The position numbers and the translations under genes are program-made. A model generated the notes under the pieces. That model was not told the origin of the DNA, ran no database searches, and was given only the letters and a program-made list of their open reading frames with translations. From an uncultured Oxalobacter sp. (GTDB taxonomy: Bacteria > Pseudomonadota > Gammaproteobacteria > Burkholderiales > Burkholderiaceae_D), in assembly GCA_934270705.1 (NCBI GenBank), contig CAKQQG010000011.1, positions 1 to 36,265 of the forward strand: a stretch of DNA of 36,265 bases, in the 5' to 3' direction. How positions within the stretch are numbered: the first letter of the stretch is position 1; every line of letters starts with the position of its first letter. Below, in pieces: positions 17,654-27,176 of the stretch.

Positions 17654-17881
17654 TTATGGTAGTGTCGGCAAACTGCCGGGAAGAATGCCCAAAGGCGCTC
17701 TTTCCGATTCAGGTTCTTCTGTTTCCGGTTCAGGGAACGTCTGCGGCGTGATCGGTTTGGGTGTCGTGTCGGTTGGTGGCAGTATCAGCGCACCTTTCTG
17801 CCCGCACGCACCAAGACCTGTGCAAAGACTCACAGCAAACAACAAGGTTAAAAGCCATCGTAATGGTCCGGGAAATGTCAT
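17654..17881 (-). CDS. lptM: LptM-like lipoprotein
   Basis: This 75-residue protein has a lipoprotein signal: a hydrophobic stretch (residues 9-24), then the lipobox LGAC with Cys26 as the lipidated residue, followed by GQKGALILPP, the hallmark of LptM (YifL), which helps mature the LptDE lipopolysaccharide translocon in E. coli. The remainder is Pro/Glu-rich and low complexity. Its location just before lysA is the usual one. Function is transferred from the family; only the N-terminal third is conserved. Confidence 0.85.
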   Translation of the reverse strand: MTFPGPLRWLLTLLFAVSLCTGLGACGQKGALILPPTDTTPKPITPQTFPEPETEEPESERAPLGILPGSLPTLP

Positions 17882-17977
17882 TTTTGTCCATCCGGTAAAG
17901 TATCACACGGTTTGTCGTATGAGGAGTGTAACACGCAAACCGACAGGGTATGTCCGGTGTATCCAGCCAAACTTATG

Positions 17978-20368
17978 TCAGTTTGCGAAGATTTCATCCA
18001 TGATGCGATGGTTTTCCGATTCGTAGATTTTTTCATAATCCTTTTGTCCGACACCGATGTTGGTGATGATTTTACCGGGCGGATATTCGGCATAATAATA
18101 ATCGCCGTTTTCAAAAATCACACCCTCAGGGGGGGATTTGATTTCGACAGGCATTCCGGCAAGGGCTTTTTGCATGTAATTGATCCAGACAGGCAAGGCA
18201 AGGACGCTCCCTGTTTCTCGACCGCCCATGTTGCGAGGTTGGTCGAATCCAAGCCATGCAACGGCAACGAGACGAGGATGGTAACCTGCGAACCATGCAT
18301 CGTAGGAGTCATTGGTGGTGCCGGTTTTTCCAGCCAGATCCGGACGGTTCAGAACGTTGGCTCTGGCAGCTGTCCCGCCACGTACGACATCCTTGAGCAG
18401 GGTGTCCATGATGAACGCGTTCCGTGCGTCTATGACACGATTGTTTTCATCACCCGCCTTGTCCGGTTGTGCCTGAGCAAGCGTTTTGCCATCCGAGTCG
18501 GTGATATAAGAAATGATGTAGGGTTTGATCCGGTAGCCGCCATTTGCGAAAACTGAGTAAGCGCTTGCCATTTGCAGTGGCGTCACTGAGCCGGCACCCA
18601 GTGCCAGTGTCAGGTAAGGCGGGTTTTTGTCAGGGTCGAAACCGAAACGGGTGATGAATTCTTGTCCGTACTGGGCTCCGATCTGGTTGAGGATGTGAAT
18701 CGAAATCATGTTTTTCGATTTCATCAGGCCCCGGCGCATGGTCATGGGACCTTCATACTTCGAATCGAAGTTTTTCGGTTTCCAGATCTGACCTCCGGGC
18801 AGGCCGGTAAAAGTCATGGGGGCATCATTGATGATGCTGGCTGGTGCCAGCCCCTTGTCGAGGGAAGCGGAATAAATGAAGGGTTTGAAAGATGAACCGG
18901 GTTGCCGCCATGCCTGTGTGACATGATTGAATTTTTTCTGTGTGAAATCGAACCCGCCTATCAGTGAGCGGATGGCTCCGTCGTTCGGATCAAGCGAAAC
19001 AAAAGCCGCTTCGATTTGTGGCATCTGGACGATGCTCCATTTGTTTTCGGCATCTTGCATAACGCGTATGATCGCACCCCGCCGAATCTGACCGTTACTG
19101 TTTGGATTCTGTCCAAGACGCGAAGCGGCAAAGGCGAGTCCGTTGCCTGTGATGGTGACGGTTTTGCCTGATGAGAGAACGGCATGGACAACCGTGCCCG
19201 ACGCATCCAGCACTACAGCACTCAATATGCCGTCACTGTCAGGATATCGGGCAAGTTCGTCTTCGATGGCATCGGCAGCCGCATTGGGATCGGACGGAAT
19301 ATCCATGTATCCTTCCGGCCCGCGGTAACCGTGACGCTTGTCATAATCCAGTACACCACGCCGGACAGCATGATAGGCAGCTTCCTGGTCTTTTTGCGTA
19401 ATGGTGGTATAGACGTTCAGGCCGCGTGTGTAGGTTTCGTCCTTGTACTGGTCATAGACCATCATGCGAACGAGCTCAGCGACATATTGTGCGTGGATGT
19501 TGAATTCGTTGCGGCTGGTTTTGACTTTGATCGCTTCGTTTCTGGCGTTTTCGTATTCCTGTTCCGTGATATAGCCGAGCTGCTTCATGCGGAGCAGGAT
19601 GTAGAGCTGGCGTTGTCTGGCGCGGGTAGGGTTGGTGATCGGATTGTTGGCGGAAGGTGCTTTGGGCAGACCGGCCAGCATGGCGGCTTCGGCGATAGTG
19701 ATGTCTTGCAGGGGCTTGCCAAAATAAACTTGCGCTGCCGCAGCGAAACCGAACGCACGTTGCCCCAGATAGATCTGGTTCAGATAAATTTCGAGAATCT
19801 GGTCTTTGGTCAGCGTCTGTTCGATTTTCCATGCCAGGAGAACCTCGTAAAGTTTCCGTTTGAATGTCTGTTCGCTTGTCAGAAAGAAGTTACGGGCGAC
19901 TTGCTGGGTGATGGTCGATGCGCCTTGTCGGTTGCTGCTGACCAGATTGTGCAGTGCAGCACGCAAAATGCCGATGTAATCGACGCCGCCATGCTGGTAG
20001 AACCGGTCATCCTCGATGGCGAGAACAGCTTTTTTCATGATGTCGGGAATCTGGTTGATCCGGACGAGACTGCGACGTTCTTCACCGAATTCTCCGATCA
20101 GGACGCGGTCTGCCGTGTAGATGCGCAGTGGCATTTTCGGATGGTAATCCGTAAGCTGGTCCATCGGCGGCAGTTTGGGATAGATCAGCGCCATGGCCAA
20201 TATGACAATGAGTGCGCCGGCCAGTACTGCAGAGGCACCCAGTATCGCGCACCGGATCAGAATACGTACAAGAAACGATCGGGTTACTCTCGATCCTGAA
20301 GAAGGGGGTCGGTCGTTGTTCTGATTCTTGTTAAACATGCTATTCGGCAAAAAAGGCAATACGCGCAT
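17978..20368 (-). CDS. mrcA: Bifunctional class A penicillin-binding protein 1A
   Basis: This peptidoglycan synthase polymerises and crosslinks glycan chains in the periplasm. After a charged N terminus and one membrane anchor (about residues 32-63), the GT51 glycosyltransferase domain shows EDDRFYQHGGVD (119-130) and GASTITQQ (149-156); an OB-like insert follows, then the transpeptidase with catalytic Ser492 in SSFK (492-495), SKN (551-553) and KTGT (681-684). The 796-residue length fits PBP1A. The start is uncertain: ATG 20338 (Met11) is an alternative and neither has a strong ribosome binding site. It diverges from aroK with 141 bases between, where other betaproteobacteria keep pilMNOPQ. 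Confidence 0.95.
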   Translation of the reverse strand: MRVLPFLPNSMFNKNQNNDRPPSSGSRVTRSFLVRILIRCAILGASAVLAGALIVILAMALIYPKLPPMDQLTDYHPKMPLRIYTADRVLIGEFGEERRSLVRINQIPDIMKKAVLAIEDDRFYQHGGVDYIGILRAALHNLVSSNRQGASTITQQVARNFFLTSEQTFKRKLYEVLLAWKIEQTLTKDQILEIYLNQIYLGQRAFGFAAAAQVYFGKPLQDITIAEAAMLAGLPKAPSANNPITNPTRARQRQLYILLRMKQLGYITEQEYENARNEAIKVKTSRNEFNIHAQYVAELVRMMVYDQYKDETYTRGLNVYTTITQKDQEAAYHAVRRGVLDYDKRHGYRGPEGYMDIPSDPNAAADAIEDELARYPDSDGILSAVVLDASGTVVHAVLSSGKTVTITGNGLAFAASRLGQNPNSNGQIRRGAIIRVMQDAENKWSIVQMPQIEAAFVSLDPNDGAIRSLIGGFDFTQKKFNHVTQAWRQPGSSFKPFIYSASLDKGLAPASIINDAPMTFTGLPGGQIWKPKNFDSKYEGPMTMRRGLMKSKNMISIHILNQIGAQYGQEFITRFGFDPDKNPPYLTLALGAGSVTPLQMASAYSVFANGGYRIKPYIISYITDSDGKTLAQAQPDKAGDENNRVIDARNAFIMDTLLKDVVRGGTAARANVLNRPDLAGKTGTTNDSYDAWFAGYHPRLVAVAWLGFDQPRNMGGRETGSVLALPVWINYMQKALAGMPVEIKSPPEGVIFENGDYYYAEYPPGKIITNIGVGQKDYEKIYESENHRIMDEIFAN

Positions 20369-20509
20369 TATCCATTAAACCCGCAATATTAGCACTTAAA
20401 TATGTAAGGAACTGTTTCAGAATGAAAGGCGCGAGCCGGCAAAAGAATTGCGATTGCAAACGGATATATCTGATATATTCAGCAATACCGAAACGATGGT
20501 TATTTTTTT

Positions 20510-22201
20510 ATGCAACAGAATATTTTTCTTGTCGGTCTGATGGGTGCAGGCAAGACGACAGTCGGTCGTTTGCTGGCGAAAAGGTTGGGTTTGCGGTTTG
20601 TAGATTCGGATCATGAAATCGAGGCACGTACCGGTGCCACGATTTCATGGATTTTTGAAATCGAGGGTGAAGAAAGTTTCCGGAGGCGTGAAGTCGAAAC
20701 GATCAGGGATTTGACGGCGCGCTCCGGAGTGGTGCTGGCGACAGGCGGCGGTGCCGTGATTCATCCGGAAAACAGAAAGCATCTGAAAGACAGGGGGACG
20801 GTCATTTATTTACGTGCCAGTGTGAACAATATCTTGCAACGAACCATGCATGATAAAAGTCGTCCGTTGTTGCAGACGGAAAACCGGAAAGAAAAGCTGG
20901 AAGAGCTGGCAAGGCAGCGAGATCCCCTGTATCGTGAAGTGGCCGACATCATCGTGGATACGGGCAGGCCCAATGTCCATGCCATGGTGCAGTCGATTAT
21001 GGCGCAGTTGGCGAATTACCAGAAAGGCAAGACGTCCAGAAAACAGAAGAAACTTCCTGCGAATCGCATGAAGAAAGCACAAACGAACATGAAAAACAGC
21101 GATACTCATCTTGAAGTCGATCTCGGCGAACGCAGTTACCCGATCGAAATCGGTGCCGAATTGCTCAGTGATACCGCGTTGCTGGGACGACTGATTTCCG
21201 GCAGGCGTATCGTCATCATCACCAATACGGTCGTCGCGCCGCTTTATCTTGATACATTGACACGTTCGCTCGAAGCAGCTGGCAAAACCGTGCAGTCACT
21301 CGTTTTGCCTGATGGTGAAAAAGAAAAGAATTGGGCCAGTCTGATGAAAATCTTTGATTTTCTGATGGAGCACAAGTGCGACCGGAAGACGACGCTGGTG
21401 GCACTGGGCGGTGGTGTGATCGGCGATATGACCGGATACGCGGCAGCCAGCTTCATGCGTGGCGTACCTTTCGTGCAGGTGCCGACGACGTTGCTGGCAG
21501 AAGTGGATTCATCGGTGGGCGGCAAGACGGGGATCAATCATCCGCTCGGCAAAAACATGATCGGCGCGTTTTACCAGCCCGAGGCGGTGATCGCCGATAC
21601 CAAAACGCTGGATACGTTGCCTGACCGGGAGCTGGTCGCCGGTCTGGCAGAAGTGATCAAGTATGGCGCGATTATCGACAGGCCGTTTTTCGGGTGGCTG
21701 GAAGAAAATATCGGCAAGTTGCTGGCACGTGACAGGGAGGCACTTGCGTATGCCATTCGTCGTTCGTGCGAGATCAAGGCCGATATCGTTCGTCAGGACG
21801 AGCGTGAAAGCACGGGATTGAGAGCGATATTGAATTTCGGACACACTTTCGGGCATGCGATTGAGGCCGGTTTGGGTTATGGTGAATGGTTGCATGGCGA
21901 GGCGGTAGGTTGCGGGATGGTGATGGCCGCCGATTTGTCATGCCGGATGGGGTGGCTGGATGTGACTTCGCGGGACCGGATACGTGCACTGGTGGAAAAG
22001 GCGGGTTTACCGGTCGTCTCACCGGATCTGGGCGTGGAACGCTGGGTCGGATTGATGCAGGTGGACAAGAAAAATGCAGGAGGCGAAATCCAGTTCGTGT
22101 TGCTCAGGGCGCTGGGTGAAGCTGTAGTGACTCCTGTGCCGATGAATTTGCTGGATGCTACATTGCGTGAAAGTTCGGCGCCTGGTCGGGAGAGTGTCTG
22201 A
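20510..22201 (+). CDS. aroKB: Fused shikimate kinase / 3-dehydroquinate synthase (AroK-AroB)
   Basis: One uninterrupted 563-codon frame covers two shikimate-pathway enzymes. Residues 1-170 are shikimate kinase: Walker A GLMGAGKT (9-16), shikimate-binding VDSDHEIE (31-38), GGG (79-81) and SRPLL (117-121). Residues 171-199 are a Lys/Arg-rich linker. Residues 200-563 are dehydroquinate synthase: NAD-binding [11 protein letters not shown] (300-310), [20 protein letters not shown] (324-343), and zinc ligands Glu381, His445 and His462 in LAEVIK, GHTFGH and LHGE. Most relatives have two adjacent genes; here no stop lies between. Internal ATGs at 21068 and 21089 could also yield separate AroB, but lack a clear ribosome binding site. 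dgt follows after 20 bases. Confidence 0.93.
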   Translation: MQQNIFLVGLMGAGKTTVGRLLAKRLGLRFVDSDHEIEARTGATISWIFEIEGEESFRRREVETIRDLTARSGVVLATGGGAVIHPENRKHLKDRGTVIYLRASVNNILQRTMHDKSRPLLQTENRKEKLEELARQRDPLYREVADIIVDTGRPNVHAMVQSIMAQLANYQKGKTSRKQKKLPANRMKKAQTNMKNSDTHLEVDLGERSYPIEIGAELLSDTALLGRLISGRRIVIITNTVVAPLYLDTLTRSLEAAGKTVQSLVLPDGEKEKNWASLMKIFDFLMEHKCDRKTTLVALGGGVIGDMTGYAAASFMRGVPFVQVPTTLLAEVDSSVGGKTGINHPLGKNMIGAFYQPEAVIADTKTLDTLPDRELVAGLAEVIKYGAIIDRPFFGWLEENIGKLLARDREALAYAIRRSCEIKADIVRQDERESTGLRAILNFGHTFGHAIEAGLGYGEWLHGEAVGCGMVMAADLSCRMGWLDVTSRDRIRALVEKAGLPVVSPDLGVERWVGLMQVDKKNAGGEIQFVLLRALGEAVVTPVPMNLLDATLRESSAPGRESV

Positions 22202-22221
22202 TCTGAAAGAAAGGAAGCCGC

Positions 22222-23355
22222 ATGGGATCTCCGAAACTGGCCGTTTATGCGTGCGATCCTGCGGTTTCGCAAGGGCGCCGTTTTGCAGAACCTTCCGATA
22301 TGTCGCGTACCGAATATCAGCGGGACCGGGACAGGATCGTACATTCCGGTGCGTTCAGGCGTCTGGAATACAAGACACAGGTTTTCGTCAATCATGAGGG
22401 CGATCTCTTCCGGACTCGCCTGACGCACAGTATCGAAGTGGCGCAGATCGCACGGTCGGTCGCACGCAATCTGTCGTTGAACGAGGATTTGACGGAAGCC
22501 ATTTCGCTGGCCCATGATCTCGGGCATACGCCATTTGGTCATGCCGGTCAGGATGCTCTCAATGTCTGCATGAAAAATTATGGCGGGTTCGAGCACAATT
22601 TGCAGAGCCTGCGCGTTGTGGATATGCTCGAGGAACGGTATGGCGGATTTGACGGACTGAATCTGACATATGAAACCCGCGAGGGGATACTCAAGCATTG
22701 CGACAGGGAAACGGCAGCGAAACTGGGGGATGTCGGACAGCGTTTTCTGGAAAACCGGCGGCCTTCGCTGGAAGCACAGCTGGCCAATATGGCCGACGAG
22801 ATCGCCTATAACAATCATGATGTTGATGACGGTTTGCGTTCCGGATTGCTTTCGGTCAGGCAGTTGATGGATGTCGGGTTGTTCGCCCGTTTCTGGAAAG
22901 AGGTTCATCTGGCGATGCCGGATATTACGGAGCGGCGGGCCATTCATGAAACGATACGGAGAATGATCGGAGCATTGATCTACGACCTGACGCAGACTTC
23001 CATGGCGCGGATACGTGATGCCGATCCTCGGTCGGTCGATGATGTGCGTGATGCCGGGCCGCTGATCGCGTTCTCGGATGCCATGGCAAGGGAATCGGGT
23101 TTTCTGAAACAGTTTCTGTTCGAACATTTGTACCGTCATCATCAGGTAAACCGGATGACCAGCAAGGCACGCCGGATCGTACGCAAACTTTTCTCGATTT
23201 TTATGGAAGAACCCCAGTTGCTCGCACCGGAGTATCGTTCCGCCAGTCATGACGAGTACGGGCAGGCACGCAAAATAGCCGATTATATTGCGGGAATGAC
23301 GGATCGCTATGCCATGCGGCAGTATCGGCTTTTGTTTGAAATAGAAGGGGTTTGA
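22222..23355 (+). CDS. dgt: dGTP triphosphohydrolase-like protein (HD domain)
   Basis: Dgt-type enzymes cleave dNTPs to deoxynucleosides and triphosphate. The 377-residue protein has the HD metal site: His in [11 protein letters not shown] (about residues 63-73), then [14 protein letters not shown] (97-110) with the His-Asp pair and the substrate-binding histidine, and a later Asp in [17 protein letters not shown]. The length fits the shorter, dGTPase-like subfamily and not E. coli Dgt. AAGGAAG precedes the ATG. It follows aroK-aroB, as in many betaproteobacteria, and converges on xseA with 5 bases between. Confidence 0.92.
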   Translation: MGSPKLAVYACDPAVSQGRRFAEPSDMSRTEYQRDRDRIVHSGAFRRLEYKTQVFVNHEGDLFRTRLTHSIEVAQIARSVARNLSLNEDLTEAISLAHDLGHTPFGHAGQDALNVCMKNYGGFEHNLQSLRVVDMLEERYGGFDGLNLTYETREGILKHCDRETAAKLGDVGQRFLENRRPSLEAQLANMADEIAYNNHDVDDGLRSGLLSVRQLMDVGLFARFWKEVHLAMPDITERRAIHETIRRMIGALIYDLTQTSMARIRDADPRSVDDVRDAGPLIAFSDAMARESGFLKQFLFEHLYRHHQVNRMTSKARRIVRKLFSIFMEEPQLLAPEYRSASHDEYGQARKIADYIAGMTDRYAMRQYRLLFEIEGV

Positions 23356-23360
23356 CTGTT

Positions 23361-24710
23361 TTATTCAATAGCGTTTTGAACTGACTCGATCTGGATTTGT
23401 GCCGTACCGTTTGCCAGATGGACGGATACCGGTGCATGTATGGGCAGTTGTTCGGGGGAACGAATGATCTGTCCTTTCGTGTCGGTCATGATCGCATAGC
23501 CCCGTTCCAGCGTTCGTTGCGGGTTGAGCAGTTCGAGTTGTGCCGATAACGACAGAACGTTTTGGCGGTGGCCGGCCAGTTGTACAGTCATCATTCGCGC
23601 CAGCAGGTTGCACTGGTGAGAAAGACGGTCATGAAGCGGTCTGGTATCGGGTAACCGGGTTTCGAGTCGTGTTTGCATGTTTTTCAGTTCATATCGCCGC
23701 GCAGCCAGTGTACTTGCGCCGGTATGCGTCATTCGGGTAGCCAGCGCCTGGCATTTGAGGCGTTCGCGCGTGATGTAGGCAGACGGACTGATCAACCTTC
23801 TCGAGAGCGAATCGGCTTCCTGCATTGTTTTGTCCAGATACCGTTTCATGGCATACCGGAGTTTGTCGGCTTGGGTCGCAAGCCAGTCCATCCAGTCGGT
23901 TCGTGCGCGTGTGACCAGTTCCGCAGCACCTGTCGGTGTCGGTGCGCGCAAATCGGCCACGAAGTCGGCTATCGTGAAATCGGTTTCATGACCGATTCCG
24001 GAAATAGTCGGTATCCTGCAGCTGGCGATTGCGCGTGCGACTTGCTCATCATTAAAGCTCCACAGATCTTCCATACTGCCGCCTCCACGACAGATCAGCA
24101 ATACATCGCATTCGGCACGTTTGGAAGCCGTTTCGATGGCTTGTACGATGGCTTGCGGCGCTTCGGCGCCCTGAACTGCTGCCGGATAAAGAATGATCGA
24201 AGTATGTGGCGCTTTTCTGTGCAGTGTCGTCAGGATATCGCGTAATGCAGCCGCTTTCGGGCTGGTGACAATACCGATGGTATGTGCCAGAAAAGGAAGA
24301 GGGCGTTTGCGGCTTGGGTCGAAAAGTCCTTCTGCTTCCAGTTTTGTTTTCAGGCGTAAAAAAGCTTCATACAGACTGCCGGCACCTGCGTGGCGGATAG
24401 CTTCCGCGTTGAGTTGAAAGTCGCCACGAGGTGTGTATAGCGACACGGTTGCGCGAATTTCGACATGGTCGCCATCTTTTGGCATGAAATCCGCCAATTG
24501 TGCACGATTTCTGAACATGACGGTTCGTACTTGTGCCTTGTCATCTTTCAGTGTGAAATACCAGTGTCCGGATGCGGCTCGTGTAAAGTTGGAGATTTCA
24601 CCGGATATCCACAGGAGCGGGATATTTTGCGTAAGCAAGTCGGCGACGATGCCGTTGAGTTCTGTAACACTCAGTACCGGTGAAAGAGGTTGTGGGCGTC
24701 TGGATGACAT
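23361..24710 (-). CDS. xseA: Exodeoxyribonuclease VII large subunit
   Basis: XseA is the catalytic subunit of ExoVII, which degrades single-stranded DNA to oligonucleotides with XseB. The protein has an N-terminal OB domain ([20 protein letters not shown] and [12 protein letters not shown]) and the catalytic core [50 protein letters not shown], then a long coiled-coil region and the end [11 protein letters not shown] start at ATG 24710 (449 residues); an in-frame TTG at 24773 would add 21 non-conserved residues. xseB is not in the window. No clear ribosome binding site precedes the start. Confidence 0.94.
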   Translation of the reverse strand: MSSRRPQPLSPVLSVTELNGIVADLLTQNIPLLWISGEISNFTRAASGHWYFTLKDDKAQVRTVMFRNRAQLADFMPKDGDHVEIRATVSLYTPRGDFQLNAEAIRHAGAGSLYEAFLRLKTKLEAEGLFDPSRKRPLPFLAHTIGIVTSPKAAALRDILTTLHRKAPHTSIILYPAAVQGAEAPQAIVQAIETASKRAECDVLLICRGGGSMEDLWSFNDEQVARAIASCRIPTISGIGHETDFTIADFVADLRAPTPTGAAELVTRARTDWMDWLATQADKLRYAMKRYLDKTMQEADSLSRRLISPSAYITRERLKCQALATRMTHTGASTLAARRYELKNMQTRLETRLPDTRPLHDRLSHQCNLLARMMTVQLAGHRQNVLSLSAQLELLNPQRTLERGYAIMTDTKGQIIRSPEQLPIHAPVSVHLANGTAQIQIESVQNAIE

Positions 24711-24785
24711 AAGCAGTACGATATGCTTCCGGGATACGCCGGTCTGTACCGGCAGAAGCAATGGTTGTGGCAAGCCGTATGCCGA

Positions 24786-25364
24786 TTACGGCTGTTTGTT
24801 GCGTTCGGCGTGAATGGACCAGACAGGATAGAATTTTTCGACTGCTGGTCCGGATGTATCCATGCAGTGGCATTGATCCAGATGAAACGGGCGCTCGCCG
24901 GATTTCTGGAAGGCAGCCTTGACGCGCGCTTCTTCTTCACCGAAGACGAATACCTGCATCGCAACAGAGGGAACGGCCTCAGCCAATTCGTTCATATGCG
25001 TGCAGCCATTGATGCCCTTGAACCTGTCATGCAGTTCATGCCGGAAATGGTGAAGAACATTCAGACCGATCAGCTGCTTGTATCGTGAATGGATGTTTTC
25101 GCAGTAACCTTCGAACGGGACGTCGTCAAATGCCACATGTGCATCTACGATTGTGCCTTGTCCATTGATCGTCAGACGCAGCCACAGATTATGCAAAGGT
25201 CGTTTTGCAGGAATGACGATCGAGGTGAGGAACAGATCATGTGTCTTGACATCGGTAAAGTGGGCGTCAATGTCCCATAACTCGTCGTCCCGGTAGAAGA
25301 ACTGTACCTGAATGGTTCGGGTGTGTTTCAGAACGCGTTGTTGGGTGGCTGGTGGCAATGGCAT
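24786..25364 (-). CDS. DUF2889-family protein, function unknown
   Basis: This 192-residue protein matches the DUF2889 family: it opens MPLPPATQQRVLKHTRTIQ, has YRDDELWDIDAHFTDVKTHD near residue 24, and the signature GCTHMNELAEAVPSVAMQ around residue 120. Conserved His, Asp, Glu and Cys residues suggest a metal or small-ligand site, but no reaction is known to me. There is no signal peptide or membrane segment. ATG 25364 is preferred to TTG 25385, which adds residues not seen at the start of relatives. It is co-oriented with xseA, 75 bases away, and a minus-strand promoter candidate lies upstream. Confidence 0.8.
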   Translation of the reverse strand: MPLPPATQQRVLKHTRTIQVQFFYRDDELWDIDAHFTDVKTHDLFLTSIVIPAKRPLHNLWLRLTINGQGTIVDAHVAFDDVPFEGYCENIHSRYKQLIGLNVLHHFRHELHDRFKGINGCTHMNELAEAVPSVAMQVFVFGEEEARVKAAFQKSGERPFHLDQCHCMDTSGPAVEKFYPVWSIHAERNKQP

Positions 25365-25456
25365 AAAGTTCGCCCGTAAATACAATGACTGTCAAAACAG
25401 AACAGTTGCCAATCTTTTCGCCTTGAAACAACCGTTCGCAGTACGGTGTTGGCGAT

Positions 25457-25486
25457 ATTATATCCGAAAAGTCATCTCCTTTTAAA
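25457..25486 (-). promoter_or_regulatory. Candidate minus-strand promoter for the DUF2889-xseA unit
   Basis: On the minus strand a perfect TATAAT occupies 25462-25457, with TTTAAA (four matches to the -35 consensus) 18 bases upstream at 25486-25481, inside the palindrome at 25475-25491. The predicted start lies about 85 bases before the DUF2889 ATG. The prediction rests on motif resemblance only. Confidence 0.45.
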
Positions 25487-25491
25487 GGAGA
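25475..25491. other. Palindrome between the DUF2889 gene and recA
   Basis: TCTCCTTT (25475-25482) and AAAGGAGA (25484-25491) are perfect inverted 8-bp arms around one central T. It overlaps the -35 region of the minus-strand promoter candidate, so an operator is a reasonable reading; a tight RNA hairpin is sterically poor with a 1-base centre. Confidence 0.4.
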
Positions 25492-25538
25492 CGCAGCGAT
25501 AATAAATTTTGATCGTTGTCGGCAAATAGTGCTTTTTT

Positions 25539-25566
25539 TTGTCAAAATTACTGTTAATATATACAG
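25539..25566 (+). promoter_or_regulatory. recA promoter with LexA (SOS) box
   Basis: CTGTTAATATATACAG at 25551-25566 has the exact CTGT-N8-ACAG form of the LexA box used by gamma- and betaproteobacteria. TTGTCA at 25539-25544 is a good -35 element (five of six), and TATACA at 25560-25565 can serve as -10 with a short 15-base spacer, so the operator covers the promoter. The box ends 47 bases before the recA ATG. LexA repression and SOS induction are inferred from the site; lexA is not in the window. Confidence 0.85.
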
Positions 25567-25613
25567 CCATGTGATCTTGGATTTTTATTGGCAGTCTAAA
25601 CGGAAAGAATCTT

Positions 25614-26678
25614 ATGGACGATAACAAAACCGCATCCAGTCAGGAAAAGAGCAAGGCGCTGTCCATTGCGCTGGCCCAGATTGAAAAACAGTTCGGCAAG
25701 GGCTCCATCATGCGTATGGCTCCCGGCGTGGTAGTGGAAGAAATTCCTACGGTTTCAACCGGTTCGCTTGGTCTGGATATTGCGCTGGGCGTTGGAGGCT
25801 TGCCACGAGGGCGGGTAATCGAGATCTATGGGCCTGAATCGTCGGGAAAGACGACGCTGACGTTGCAGGTCATTGCTGAAATGCAAAAGATCGGTGGTAC
25901 TTGTGCGTTTATCGATGCAGAACATGCACTGGATGTCGGGTATGCGCAGAAACTGGGTGTGCATTTGCCTGATTTGCTGATTTCCCAACCCGACACAGGG
26001 GAGCAGGCGCTTGAAATTACGGATGCGCTGGTGCGTTCCGGAGGCGTCGATCTGATCGTGATCGATTCGGTGGCGGCGCTGACGCCGAAGGCGGAAATCG
26101 AGGGGGATATGGGAGATGCCTTGCCGGGACTTCAGGCCAGACTGATGTCGCAGGCTTTGCGCAAATTGACCGGCAGTATCAAGAAAAACAATACGACGGT
26201 CATTTTCATCAACCAGATCAGGATGAAGATCGGAGTGATGTTCGGTAATCCGGAAACCACGACGGGCGGCAATGCACTGAAGTTCTATTCTTCGGTTCGT
26301 CTGGATATACGCCGCACTGGCTCGATCAAGTCGGGCGACGAGGTGATCGGTAGCGAAACGCGTGTGAAAGTGGTCAAGAACAAGACGGCGCCACCGTTCA
26401 AGGAAGCGTATTTCGATATCCTGTATGGAGAGGGAACGTCGCGTGAAGGTGAAATTATTGATTTGGGTGCCGACGCGAAAATCGTGGAAAAGGCCGGTTC
26501 ATGGTATAGCTACAACGGAGAACGGATCGGACAGGGAAAAGACAATGCACGCAACTACTTGCGCACCCATCCGAAACTGGCGCGTGAAATCGAGAACAGG
26601 GTCAGGGTTTTCTACGGTGTCCGCGAGTTGCCGGCTGTGCCGGACGATGCGCCTGATGGTGAATCACCGAAGGCATGA
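25614..26678 (+). CDS. recA: Recombinase RecA
   Basis: RecA forms filaments on single-stranded DNA, promotes strand exchange and triggers LexA self-cleavage. In the 354-residue protein Walker A is GPESSGKTT (73-81), the catalytic glutamate is E103 in DAEHALD, Walker B is LIVID (147-151) and DNA-binding loop 2 spans about 201-217 ([19 protein letters not shown]). The acidic C-terminal tail ([13 protein letters not shown]) is typical. An SOS box overlies its promoter and recX follows 37 bases downstream. Confidence 0.98.
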   Translation: MDDNKTASSQEKSKALSIALAQIEKQFGKGSIMRMAPGVVVEEIPTVSTGSLGLDIALGVGGLPRGRVIEIYGPESSGKTTLTLQVIAEMQKIGGTCAFIDAEHALDVGYAQKLGVHLPDLLISQPDTGEQALEITDALVRSGGVDLIVIDSVAALTPKAEIEGDMGDALPGLQARLMSQALRKLTGSIKKNNTTVIFINQIRMKIGVMFGNPETTTGGNALKFYSSVRLDIRRTGSIKSGDEVIGSETRVKVVKNKTAPPFKEAYFDILYGEGTSREGEIIDLGADAKIVEKAGSWYSYNGERIGQGKDNARNYLRTHPKLAREIENRVRVFYGVRELPAVPDDAPDGESPKA

Positions 26679-26715
26679 AGTACCGTTTTGTCGGTGAGAA
26701 GGTAATGGAGCGGTC

Positions 26716-27174
26716 ATGCTCAAGACGAAACCGACATTGAAGGCGCGTGCACTGCGTTATCTGTCTATCCGGGAGTACAGTCCGGCTGAACTGGAGCGCA
26801 AGCTTTTGCCTTATGTCACGCAAGACGATGATCTGGCCGCACTGCTTGTCTGGTTGCAGGAGCGCGGTTTTTTGTCGGAGACGCGTTTTGTCGAGACGTA
26901 TGTCAGGCGGCAGTCGGCGCGTTACGGAAATGCGCGTGTGCTGATGGAGTTGCAGCGTCAGGGTGTTTCGGCAGCGGCGCTTTGTCGTGCCGAATCCGAA
27001 ATGCGGGATAATGAGCTCGAACGCGCGCAGTCCGTCTGGCAAAAGAAATTCGGTATCGTGCCGTCGGACATGCGTGAAAAGGCGCGCCAGTTCCGTTTCA
27101 TGCAACAAAGAGGATTTTCCGGGAAGGTGATCCGGCAGGTGCTGAAAAGCGCCGGGTCTTTGGATGACGAGTGA
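26716..27174 (+). CDS. recX: RecA regulatory protein RecX
   Basis: RecX binds the RecA filament groove and limits its extension and activity. The 152-residue protein is made of helical repeats, with ARALRYLSIREYSPAELERK at residues 11-30, WLQERGFLSETRFVETYVRR in the middle and FMQQRGFSGKVIRQVLK near the end, all usual for the family. Its position 37 bases behind recA suggests co-transcription from the SOS-regulated promoter. A terminator begins just after the stop. Confidence 0.93.
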   Translation: MLKTKPTLKARALRYLSIREYSPAELERKLLPYVTQDDDLAALLVWLQERGFLSETRFVETYVRRQSARYGNARVLMELQRQGVSAAALCRAESEMRDNELERAQSVWQKKFGIVPSDMREKARQFRFMQQRGFSGKVIRQVLKSAGSLDDE

Positions 27175-27176
27175 TG

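Noticed and set aside
19184..20299. Plus-strand open frame of 371 codons opposite the PBP1A gene
   Set aside because: The opposite strand encodes an intact penicillin-binding protein with every motif; the frame has no recognisable domain.
21000..21095. Possible sequencing frameshift joining aroK and aroB artificially
   Set aside because: The linker reads in one frame with plausible codons and both domains keep the same frame; a lost stop by substitution cannot be excluded, so it is kept as a finding with a test.
21877..23250. Long minus-strand open frame of 457 codons opposite dgt and the end of aroK-aroB
   Set aside because: It is antisense to well-supported enzymes, is rich in Arg, His and Pro without any family resemblance, and has no ribosome binding site; it is a codon-bias shadow.
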